Shown one piece after another: positions 1 through 6,570 of a stretch of 16,320 nt of DNA. The notes under the pieces are model-generated. The model saw only the letters and a list, made by a program, of their open reading frames with translations. It had not been told where the DNA came from and made no database searches. Each line of letters opens with the position of its first letter. Within the stretch, counting starts at the first letter, position 1. The position numbers were made by a program, and so were the translations under genes. The stretch comes from Bacteroidota bacterium (lineage in GTDB: Bacteria > Bacteroidota > Bacteroidia > Bacteroidales > VadinHA17), in contig DAOWNN010000013.1 in NCBI GenBank assembly GCA_030642585.1, positions 1 through 16,320 on the forward strand. Reading direction: 5' to 3'.

Positions 1-1926
1 ATGCAAGCAGGCAGAAAGAGAAGACTCATGGACTGTTCTGGGTTCATAATAGTTAAAATTCCTTTTTATACAATCCAGGTCATATCTTTCTTCAAGCATA
101 TAGATGCCTTGCAAGACATCTGCCTGTTTGATAAAGGGGGACCGCAGGATTCTGTCCCAGGACCAGTACTGATTTATGGGTTTTTGTTCAGGATCAATAT
201 CAGAAGCCAGTAATTGTTCTTTGTCGAGATAACCATCCTGTTGAAGAAACACTTTCTCCTCCTTGTGGTATGGATAATACATGTGCTGAATGATCTTTTT
301 CCATAATTCAGTCTCTTCAACTTCTTTGAAGTTTAATTTTTGAATTTTTTTTGCAAATATTTTGGGGTGGTCTTTTTTTAGCTGATTAAGGCTTTCAATT
401 GTATATTCCAGGGTCCAGCCTGCTATAGTATTGGTGTACCAGTTATTATTCACATTGTTTTCATACTCATTTGGTCCTGTTACCCCAAGAATAACATATT
501 TCCCTTTTTCAGTAGAGAAATTTACTCTTTGTGACCAAAACCTGGAAAGTGCAATCAAAACATCAATTCCAAAATTATTTAAGTATTCATTATCTCCGGT
601 ATGGCGCGTATAGTTATATATTGCAAAGGCAATAGCTCCATTTCTATGTATTTCTTCAAAGGTAATTTCCCATTCATTGTGACACTCTTCCCCATTCATG
701 GTAACCATAGGATACAGGGCAGCACCCTTATTAAAACCCAGCTTTTCAGCATTTTCAATTGCTTTTCCAAGATGTTTATACCGGTACATAAGAAGATTCC
801 TGGCCACTTCAGATTTTGAGGTGCTTAAATAAAATGGCAGGGCATATGCTTCGGTGTCCCAGTATGTACTGCCTCCATATTTTTCTCCTGTAAATCCTTT
901 GGGACCTATATTTAAACTTTCGTCTTCTCCTGTATAAGTTTGATTTAGCTGGAAGATATTAAACCTTATACCCTGTTGTGCGGCTACATCTCCCTTAATA
1001 ACAATATCACTTTCTTCCCATTTCTTTATCCATGCATTTTTTTGTTGAGCAAGCATTTCGTAAAAGCCTTTCGAAACAGCCCTTTCAAGTGATTTCATGG
1101 TAAAAGATGCTAAATCGCTTACGGGATGATCTTTTGATGTAATGTTTGCTGCAAACTTATAGATTACAAGTTCATCATTTTGTTTAACAGGAATACTGGT
1201 AGTATTTGCAATGAATTTTTGCTTTGTGATTTTCTCAAGTTCCGGTTGAATGATATTTTGATTTTTTTCAAAAACAAATTTCATTCCGGTTGACACATAA
1301 AAATTTGATTTTTTGGTTTTTCCAATAATATGACCTTCTCCTGAATCAATCTTACTTGAAATCTCATCCCAGAACTTTTCATTATAGTTTGAATCTTCAT
1401 TTTTAACATCCAGATCAATATAGGGAGTAAAGCGAATTTCACCTGAAAAGTTCAAAGCTTTGATTTTATAACGAATTGCTCCAGTTTCTGTGTCTACAAT
1501 ACTCAAAAATCGTATTGTCTCGACTTCAATTTGCCTGTTTCCTGATTCTGCAGTAAAAGTTCTTTTCAGGAAACCTTCTTTCATATTCAAAACTCTCCTG
1601 AAGTTAATCACCTTCCATTTTGCCAGGTCAAGTTCTTCCCCGTCAATATCAATATTAATCCCAATCCAGTTTGCTGCATTTAAGACCTTGGCAAAGTACT
1701 CGGGATATCCATTTTTCCACCAACCAACCCTTGTCTTATCGGGATAATAAATCCCAGCCACATAGCTCCCCTGTAAAGAGTCTCCACTATATTGTTCTTC
1801 AAAATTGGCCCTTTGTCCAATTTTACCATTTCCTATTGAGAAGATACTTTCTGAAGCCCGGTTTTTTTCGGGAGAAAAACCTTCTTCAATAATTAACCAC
1901 TCATCATATATTAGTTCAGGATTCAT
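1..1926 (-). CDS. GH65 glycoside phosphorylase, probably maltose phosphorylase (3' end outside window)
   Basis: An open minus-strand frame runs from an ATG at 1926 to the window edge, giving 642 codons with no stop. It reads as glycoside hydrolase family 65. Visible motifs are WDTEA (about residues 357-361), HNEWEITFEEIHRN (416-429), which carries the glutamate used as general acid in this family, GPNEYENNVNNNWYTN, and YYEPRTVHESSLS at the truncated end, a conserved part of the phosphate-binding active site. Family enzymes are roughly 750-790 residues, so about 110-140 C-terminal residues are missing. Known members split maltose, trehalose, kojibiose or nigerose with inorganic phosphate into glucose 1-phosphate and glucose. 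The HNEWEITFEEIHRN form is closest to what I know of maltose phosphorylases, but substrate cannot be fixed from sequence. No signal peptide is seen, so it should be cytoplasmic. It begins 5 bases after the permease stop, implying co-transcription; uptake followed by phosphorolysis fits. GH65 assignment is firm, maltose as substrate is inferred. Confidence 0.9.
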   Translation of the reverse strand, partial: MNPELIYDEWLIIEEGFSPEKNRASESIFSIGNGKIGQRANFEEQYSGDSLQGSYVAGIYYPDKTRVGWWKNGYPEYFAKVLNAANWIGINIDIDGEELDLAKWKVINFRRVLNMKEGFLKRTFTAESGNRQIEVETIRFLSIVDTETGAIRYKIKALNFSGEIRFTPYIDLDVKNEDSNYNEKFWDEISSKIDSGEGHIIGKTKKSNFYVSTGMKFVFEKNQNIIQPELEKITKQKFIANTTSIPVKQNDELVIYKFAANITSKDHPVSDLASFTMKSLERAVSKGFYEMLAQQKNAWIKKWEESDIVIKGDVAAQQGIRFNIFQLNQTYTGEDESLNIGPKGFTGEKYGGSTYWDTEAYALPFYLSTSKSEVARNLLMYRYKHLGKAIENAEKLGFNKGAALYPMVTMNGEECHNEWEITFEEIHRNGAIAFAIYNYTRHTGDNEYLNNFGIDVLIALSRFWSQRVNFSTEKGKYVILGVTGPNEYENNVNNNWYTNTIAGWTLEYTIESLNQLKKDHPKIFAKKIQKLNFKEVEETELWKKIIQHMYYPYHKEEKVFLQQDGYLDKEQLLASDIDPEQKPINQYWSWDRILRSPFIKQADVLQGIYMLEERYDLDCIKRNFNYYEPRTVHESSLSACLH

Positions 1927-1931
1927 ATTTA

Positions 1932-3278
1932 CTATGTATTTTTTTCATCAACATCTATAACTCTTGAAACCATGACTGCTGCAATAAGAAATGAAACACC
2001 ACTTGCAACCAGGGCGAAAACGGGGTTCCCTCCATATACATACTTTACAATTGGGCCACCGATAATTGCATTGATAATTTGCGGAAGGACAATAAAGAAA
2101 TTAAATATGCCCATATAAACTCCCATTTTATGCCCCGGAATCGAGCCGGCTAAAATAGCATAGGGCATAGCCAGAATACTGGCCCAGGAAATTCCAATTG
2201 CAACCATAGAAAGGATCAACCAATATTCATTTGGAGCAAAATAGATCGAAATCAATCCTAATCCTCCAATGCTTAATGAAATAGCATGAGTTCTTTTTCT
2301 TCCGAATAATTTTGCAATTGCGGGCAAAAAGAATGCATAAATGGCAGATACAGCATTATAGATTCCGAATAATATACCTACCCAGTCTCCGGCATTCTGG
2401 TAAGCACTACTGTGTGTGTCGTTTAGCGAAAGGCCATATGTGTGATGAGCAATTGCAGGAGTAGAGAAGACCCACATTCCAAAAAGGCCAAACCATGAGA
2501 AAAATTGAACCAGACTTAACTGCTTCATGGTGAGTGGCATGTTTTTAAAATCAGAAAAGATATTTAAAAGTCCAAGAGCTTTTTCACCCTCTACCTCCTT
2601 TTCGGCACTTTGGTTATATTCCGCTAATTCTTCAGGTGGATATTCTTTTGTAGTAAATATTGTAAAAAGAATACTGCTGACAAGGACAACAGCTCCGGTA
2701 ATAAAAGATAGCAGTAAGTTTAAGGGAACAATACCCGGATCTGCCTCATTACTGATTCCCACCCAGTTTGTTAATGCATATGGAAGCCAGGATCCGATTA
2801 CAGCCCCAATTCCAATGAGAATAGTTTGTACACTGAAACCCAGAGTTCTCTGGTCAGATGGAAGCAGATCGGCAACAAGTGCCCGGAATGGTTCCATTGC
2901 AATATTGAAAGAGGCATCCATGACCATAAGCATCCCTGCACCAACCCAAAGGGAGGGAAGAAAAGCAGTAAACATGTCTGCATTTGGCATTAATATTAAG
3001 CCTACTGAAGCCAGCAGGGCTCCTGTTAAAAAATATGGCCTTCTTCTTCCAAGACGCGTCCATGTCCTGTCACTGTAATAGCCAATTATAGGCTGAACAA
3101 TCATTCCGGTTAAAGGAGCAATAATCCAGAACCAGGAAAGTTCGTGAACATCAGCTCCAAAAATCTGTAATATCCTACTCGCATTTGCATTTTGTAAAGC
3201 AAAACCCATTTGAATTCCCAGGAATCCAAAGCTCATATTCCAAATTTGCCAAAATGATAAACGCGGCTTGATTTTCAT
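1932..3278 (-). CDS. MFS sugar transporter, SLC45/GPH-like (maltose/disaccharide permease)
   Basis: A 448-residue polytopic membrane protein with about 12 hydrophobic segments, as expected for the major facilitator superfamily. The loop between TM2 and TM3 carries an MFS signature at about residues 65-80 (IIGYYSDRTWTRLGRRRPYF), with the GxxSDR and RxGRRR pattern characteristic of sucrose/maltose-type carriers of the SLC45 and glycoside-pentoside-hexuronide groups. A hydrophilic charged loop at about residues 215-235 (EYNQSAEKEVEGEKAL) is likely the central cytoplasmic loop between the two halves. It sits in the inner membrane and is inferred to import a disaccharide, probably maltose, by cation symport. 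The GH65 phosphorylase starts 5 bases downstream, so transport and intracellular phosphorolysis are encoded together. The ATG at 3278 begins MKIKPRLSFWQIWNMSFGFL, which is natural for this family. A LacI-type operator and a TAnnTTTG box lie upstream. Substrate is inferred from the partner gene only. Confidence 0.88.
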   Translation of the reverse strand: MKIKPRLSFWQIWNMSFGFLGIQMGFALQNANASRILQIFGADVHELSWFWIIAPLTGMIVQPIIGYYSDRTWTRLGRRRPYFLTGALLASVGLILMPNADMFTAFLPSLWVGAGMLMVMDASFNIAMEPFRALVADLLPSDQRTLGFSVQTILIGIGAVIGSWLPYALTNWVGISNEADPGIVPLNLLLSFITGAVVLVSSILFTIFTTKEYPPEELAEYNQSAEKEVEGEKALGLLNIFSDFKNMPLTMKQLSLVQFFSWFGLFGMWVFSTPAIAHHTYGLSLNDTHSSAYQNAGDWVGILFGIYNAVSAIYAFFLPAIAKLFGRKRTHAISLSIGGLGLISIYFAPNEYWLILSMVAIGISWASILAMPYAILAGSIPGHKMGVYMGIFNFFIVLPQIINAIIGGPIVKYVYGGNPVFALVASGVSFLIAAVMVSRVIDVDEKNT

Positions 3279-3328
3279 ATTGAAAAGTTAAATATTTGCT
3301 TACACATAAACGGAGGAATTCAGCCCTT

Positions 3329-3336
3329 CAAATATA
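3329..3336 (-). promoter_or_regulatory. Candidate Bacteroidota -7 box for the sugar operon
   Basis: On the minus strand this reads TATATTTG, a full match to the TAnnTTTG -7 consensus of Bacteroidota. It lies about 50 bases before the permease ATG, predicting a leader of roughly 45 nucleotides. No clear TTTG sits at the expected -33 position, only a T-rich stretch (CTTTTC) about 20 bases upstream, so this is a weak to moderate call. Confidence 0.4.
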
Positions 3337-3424
3337 AAGATAAATATTGAATAGAAAAGGCTTATTTGATTAAAATACAGGCAGATGGAGTATTAGTCTT
3401 AATGATTTTCACAAAGCTTATATT

Positions 3425-3436
3425 GCAAACGTTTGC
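3425..3436. promoter_or_regulatory. LacI-family operator palindrome GCAAACGTTTGC
   Basis: GCAAACGTTTGC is a perfect 12-base inverted repeat with a central CG, the hallmark of LacI/GalR-family operators (the E. coli PurR box has the same core). It lies about 147 bases upstream of the permease start and roughly 90 bases upstream of the candidate -7 box. That distance would suit activation or looping better than simple promoter blockage, although a second promoter nearer the site is possible. No LacI-family regulator gene is in the window; it may lie beyond the left edge with the rest of the sugar cluster. Confidence 0.65.
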
Positions 3437-3496
3437 GAGACCTGATAGTACTATTTGCCAGGAGTGATTTTTTTTGAAAATAGCCCTTCAAATATC

Positions 3497-3535
3497 AAAA
3501 AGCGTCTGATTTATATGATTTATTTAAGACTTTTT
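3497..3535 (-). terminator. Possible imperfect terminator after the T9SS repeat-protein gene
   Basis: Read on the minus strand, AAAAAGTCT pairs with AGAC followed, after a two-base interruption (GC), by TTTTT, with a loop of about 19 bases. It lies about 50 bases past the stop of the repeat-protein gene. The stem is short and broken, so it may be a weak, bidirectional terminator or nothing functional. Confidence 0.3.
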
Positions 3536-3583
3536 AGATAAATCCGGGTGGAAAAGCAGACTAAATTGGCTTTGGAGAGAAAA

Positions 3584-5422
3584 CTAATGGTGTTTAACAA
3601 TTTTTCGTACGTGATAGAAATCCTCGCAATTTAGTTTTAAAAAATATATGCCGGGAGGCAAATCCATAGTAGAAATCCGGACACTTGATCCTTCAAGATG
3701 GAGATTTTTGAAGACTATTCCAGTAATATTCAGTATTTCAACATTAAAGGAAGGTGAATGGCAGGGTATGATTTCAATAAACAGTTCATCCTGAAAAGGA
3801 TTCGGAAAAACCAGAACCTCATCCGAATTTAATTGACTGGAAATGCTAACAGGACCTATATGAACATTCAATATTACCGGATCACTGTGACAATTTGAAC
3901 TATCTGTTTCAATGACACATATACGTCCTGCTCCATACACTTTCCAGGTAACTTTAATTGTTGATGTTCCCTGTCCCCAGCGAATTTTGCCTCCGCTTAC
4001 TTCCCAAAAATAACCTGAACCCATATGGGCTTGCACATAATATTCATGTTGACTTGCGTATTCTACCAGGGTGTCTCCAAATATGTGGCCGGGATCAACC
4101 ATAGGAGGTTCAGATAGCATAATACTATCAGTAGCTGTATTTAAATCACTGTCAGTTACACTTATCCGGTAATATATTCCGGCTTCAAGAGAATCGACTT
4201 CATTACCGGTAGTCATTGCATTATCATCCCAGGAATAGGAATAGGGAGGAGTTCCGCCTGAAGCATGGGCAATTGCCCATCCGTCATTATATCCATAACA
4301 TGAAATGTTTAAACTATCACTTATGCTTACTGAAAGAGGATAAGAACTGAAGGAATAATAATATTCAAGTCGATACAAATATTCCCATAAAGCGGAGGAG
4401 GAATTCCAACTTTGTCCTTCTTCCAGGAACAGTTGGCCGTACTCATCAAATTCATATATATAGCGATTGTATACATTCCACATGGAAGAGGAACTGTGCC
4501 AAAGGAAATAACGAATCATAGTATTTTGGGATGCTTCATTATAAGTGTAATCATACAACACAATATTTATCCATTCTGTTCCGGTCCATGATTGATATTT
4601 CTTTTTAATTACCTGGTCTGTGTCATTGTATGTATAATCAATTAATATTGAAGGCTTCCAGTCATATGCACTTGTATCCCATATTTCCTGAAGTTCACCT
4701 GTGAATAAGCCGGATGTATCATAATCATAAATACTACGATTTCCATTTATCCATGTATTGTTAGTAATATCCCATTTCTGTCTGATGAACTGCGTTTTTC
4801 TATTGTCTTCAAATTCATAAATAAACTGATAGTCATTGATAAACCTTGAACTATCAGCATTCCAGTATTGCCTCAAGTAATGAGTCCAATTACCCAGCAA
4901 ATCAAAATTATATGAATATTTTGATATTGTATCCCAATTCTGACTCATTTCATTCCACGAAAATGCCAGGTAGTAGTCAAGAAGGGATGAAGGCTTATAG
5001 GTATATTCAGTTTTACTTGCAGGTAACCATGTGTCGGATTGTTGAGACCAGGAACTAACAAATTTTTGTTTTATTAAACCTTCGTCATCGTAAATCCTTT
5101 CTTCAAAAGTCTGATTTATCCAGCTTTCAGCGACAGAATTCCAGGATCTGGTAATTTTATGACCCACAAAGTTTTGTTCATTATAAGAAAATATTGTACT
5201 CTGGTTTTCTGCCCAGTTTACATGAATGGCATCGTAGGTAAAATAGTAGAAAGAGTCGAGTCTTACATGAGGGGATTTCAAATTATTTAAAACAGCAATG
5301 GGGTATGGATTGTATATAGAATCAGGATAACTGTTCGATTCTAAATTATGATCGGCAAGTATATTCTGCCCAGATAAAGTGCTGGCACTAAACAATAATA
5401 TTAGATGAATTATAAACTTCAT
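3584..5422 (-). CDS. T9SS-secreted repeat protein: nine W-x6-W repeats, SprB repeat, PKD-like domain, sorting domain
   Basis: A 612-residue exported protein of unknown function. Residues 1-19 form a Sec signal peptide (MKFIIHLILLFSASTLSGQ). Residues about 90-350 hold nine tandem repeats with period near 31, each with a W-x6-W core and a later Y-x-Y/F-[DN] strand. Residues about 365-440 match a SprB repeat (ISCYGYNDGWAIAHASGG, then TPPYSYSW and LEAGIYYRISVTD). Residues about 445-522 resemble a PKD/Ig-like domain (GYFWEVSGGKIRWGQGTSTI). Residues about 537-612 are a type A T9SS sorting domain: VFPNPFQDELFIE, then LPPGIYFLKL and a basic end. It should be exported by Sec, passed through the T9SS and anchored at or released from the cell surface. 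An adhesive or scaffold role is only a guess. The gene lies 58 bases after the YgjP-like gene and could be co-transcribed with it. The signal peptide fixes the ATG start. Confidence 0.87.
   Translation of the reverse strand: MKFIIHLILLFSASTLSGQNILADHNLESNSYPDSIYNPYPIAVLNNLKSPHVRLDSFYYFTYDAIHVNWAENQSTIFSYNEQNFVGHKITRSWNSVAESWINQTFEERIYDDEGLIKQKFVSSWSQQSDTWLPASKTEYTYKPSSLLDYYLAFSWNEMSQNWDTISKYSYNFDLLGNWTHYLRQYWNADSSRFINDYQFIYEFEDNRKTQFIRQKWDITNNTWINGNRSIYDYDTSGLFTGELQEIWDTSAYDWKPSILIDYTYNDTDQVIKKKYQSWTGTEWINIVLYDYTYNEASQNTMIRYFLWHSSSSMWNVYNRYIYEFDEYGQLFLEEGQSWNSSSALWEYLYRLEYYYSFSSYPLSVSISDSLNISCYGYNDGWAIAHASGGTPPYSYSWDDNAMTTGNEVDSLEAGIYYRISVTDSDLNTATDSIMLSEPPMVDPGHIFGDTLVEYASQHEYYVQAHMGSGYFWEVSGGKIRWGQGTSTIKVTWKVYGAGRICVIETDSSNCHSDPVILNVHIGPVSISSQLNSDEVLVFPNPFQDELFIEIIPCHSPSFNVEILNITGIVFKNLHLEGSSVRISTMDLPPGIYFLKLNCEDFYHVRKIVKHH
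4373..5155 (-). repeat. Nine tandem 31-residue repeats encoded in the T9SS protein
   Basis: The first tryptophans of each unit fall at residues 94, 125, 156, 187, 217, 248, 279, 308 and 339 (spacing 31, 31, 31, 30, 31, 31, 29, 31). The second aromatic follows 7 residues later in eight units (Phe194 replaces Trp in unit 4) and 5 residues later in unit 7. Between pairs lie aromatic strands such as YTYK, YSYNFD, YDYD and YTYND. This looks like a beta-strand repeat, loosely reminiscent of YD/RHS repeats, but I do not recognise a named family. DNA copies are diverged, so the duplication is old or under selection at the protein level. Confidence 0.85.
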
Positions 5423-5480
5423 TCAGGATTTTATTCTGACTTGGTTTTATTATTATACGCATTTGAATTCAGTATAGTTA

Positions 5481-6206
5481 CTAAGAAACAGGCTCCATAA
5501 GTAGAATGCTATATTTTTTTAACTCACTGGCCATTTCTTTCGCATTGCCAGAATACAGGTTCAATGTATTCCAGAAACCTGGACCATGGTTTTTATGTTT
5601 TGTATGTACTAATTCATGCAGAAGTACATAATCTATTAAATGTGCGGGAAGTCTCATCAGGTTTACGTTCAGATTGATGTTGTTCCTTGCAGAACAACTT
5701 CCCCATAAAGTTTTTTGATTCCTAAGTGAAAGCTTTTCATATTTTAAATCAAATTTATTTGAGATGATTTTTAATCTATCCGGAAGATATTCTATTGCTT
5801 CTATTCGTAAGGTTCTTATTATGGCTTCCTGAATAAAGGCCTGAATATCCTGATCTTCAATCTTGAACTGTTCAGGTACTTTAATCTTAACAAGGCCTGG
5901 ACTTATGCGAAAACTGATCTTTTGCTGACCTTCTCTGCTAATTACTAACTCATGATTCCATGTTTTAAAATTTGAATATTCGGTAAAAATTATTTTTCTC
6001 CCGGAAAAACCTCCTGATTTGTTAATATGCTTGAGAATCCAGTCTTTTTTCTTTTGAGCAAAGACTTTACCAGACCGGTAAGGAGCCCAGGGAGGAAGAA
6101 TTGCCTGCACCTCACCTCCTTGAGTTATTCGAATGCTTATTCTTTTGGCTTTATTACTTTTTCTAATGGTTATCTCACCTATATCTTTAATAAGAAGTGT
6201 TTTCAT
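5481..6206 (-). CDS. YgjP-like zinc metallopeptidase (DUF45 family)
   Basis: A 241-residue soluble protein, with no signal peptide. Its C-terminal half has the hallmarks of the YgjP/DUF45 metallopeptidase-like family: WGSCS at residues 168-172, followed by NINLN and RLPAHLIDYVLLHELVH, with the zinc motif HELVH at 197-201 (His197, Glu198, His201), and then KHKNHGPGFW, in which His207 is the likely third ligand. The N-terminal half has the usual strand-rich start (KAKRISIRITQGGEVQAILP). Length is normal for the family, about 230-250. Members are predicted intracellular peptidases of unproven substrate; all catalytic residues are present. A TAnnTTTG box about 65 bases upstream supports its own promoter, and the repeat-protein gene follows after 58 bases. 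The ATG at 6206 begins MKTLLIKDIGEITIRKS, which suits the family. Family assignment is firm, the physiological role unknown. Confidence 0.9.
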   Translation of the reverse strand: MKTLLIKDIGEITIRKSNKAKRISIRITQGGEVQAILPPWAPYRSGKVFAQKKKDWILKHINKSGGFSGRKIIFTEYSNFKTWNHELVISREGQQKISFRISPGLVKIKVPEQFKIEDQDIQAFIQEAIIRTLRIEAIEYLPDRLKIISNKFDLKYEKLSLRNQKTLWGSCSARNNINLNVNLMRLPAHLIDYVLLHELVHTKHKNHGPGFWNTLNLYSGNAKEMASELKKYSILLMEPVS

Positions 6207-6269
6207 TACTGAGCATATTTAATTACACTTTATAGCTTCAATGAATAACATTAATAGCTGATAAGTGGT

Positions 6270-6277
6270 CAAAGATA
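6270..6277 (-). promoter_or_regulatory. Candidate -7 box for the YgjP-like gene
   Basis: The minus strand reads TATCTTTG, a full match to TAnnTTTG, placed so that the leader would be about 57 nucleotides. No clear TTTG is found at the -33 position. Confidence 0.4.
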
Positions 6278-6325
6278 GTGTATTTAGCCAATCACTATTT
6301 AATATATTCAATCTGTTTTAATCCT

Positions 6326-6454
6326 CCTTCGCGTTCCGCTTGCGCCACCGCTAAAGCTTTAGGCGGCACGCGGTCGCCGGACGAGAAGAATAGTTTAATT
6401 CCTCGGAGTTCTACTCCGAAATGAGGGGTTCAGGGTTCTGCCCTGAGGTCTCAT
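6326..6454. repeat. GC-rich interspersed repeat element with three hairpins
   Basis: Within an AT-rich spacer this block contains several inverted repeats. CTAAAGCTTTAG (6351-6362) is flanked by CCG and G-CGG. TCGGAGT (6403-6409) pairs perfectly with ACTCCGA (6413-6419) around a 3-base loop. TCAGGG (6430-6435) pairs with CCCTGA (6441-6446), with a second outer stem ATGAG (6421-6425) and CTCAT (6450-6454). The left part, CCTTCGCGTTCCGCTT (6326-6341), nearly repeats CCTTCGCGTAGCCGCTT at 16290-16306. This looks like a non-coding dispersed repeat, REP- or MITE-like, but no flanking target duplication was identified. Confidence 0.6.
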
Positions 6455-6530
6455 ACCTTTGATTTCATAAAATTTCATAAAAATGACTTAAATCGCACCA
6501 ACAAAGTTTAAATGATGTTTGTTTTATCAA

Positions 6531-6538
6531 TATCTTTA
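6531..6538 (+). promoter_or_regulatory. Weak candidate -7 box for the TolC-type gene
   Basis: TATCTTTA matches seven of eight positions of TAnnTTTG and would give a leader of about 26 nucleotides. A TTTA about 20 bases upstream (6507-6510) is a poor -33 match. Offered as a possibility only. Confidence 0.25.
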
Positions 6539-6570
6539 GCGCTTGTTTTATTTAAGAACTACCAATAAAG

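Larger units (their letters stand above)
3279..3583. other. Regulatory intergenic region upstream of the permease-phosphorylase operon
   Basis: A 305-base spacer between two minus-strand genes. It holds an imperfect terminator-like hairpin near the end of the repeat-protein gene (3497-3535), a 10-base palindrome ATAGTACTAT at 3445-3454, a perfect 12-base LacI-type operator at 3425-3436, and a -7-like box at 3329-3336. The 14-base sequence AGCCCTTCAAATAT occurs twice in direct orientation (3322-3335 and 3482-3495). No convincing coding frame was seen. Confidence 0.6.
6207..6570. other. Divergent intergenic region with promoters and a GC-rich hairpin repeat
   Basis: A 364-base spacer between the YgjP-like gene (leftward) and the TolC-type gene (rightward). 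The outer parts are AT-rich and carry candidate -7 boxes for both genes. The middle (about 6323-6454) is strikingly GC-rich and full of inverted repeats, unlike either flank. No protein-coding frame of note was seen. Confidence 0.7.

Noticed and set aside
1..1892. Several plus-strand open frames of 60-85 codons
   Set aside because: They lie opposite the GH65 gene, whose continuous frame and family motifs explain the region.
2527..3078. A 183-codon plus-strand frame
   Set aside because: It is antisense to the MFS permease and its translation shows no domain-like pattern; it is a shadow of the real gene.
3445..3454. Palindrome ATAGTACTAT as a second operator
   Set aside because: Ten-base AT-rich palindromes are easily found by chance in such a genome, and nothing else supports it.
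6326..6454. tRNA or known riboswitch in the GC-rich spacer
   Set aside because: No cloverleaf, acceptor stem or conserved riboswitch core could be drawn from the hairpins.
6518..6521. TTTG as a -33 element for the TolC-type gene
   Set aside because: It is only 9 bases before the candidate -7 box, much closer than the usual 19-21.
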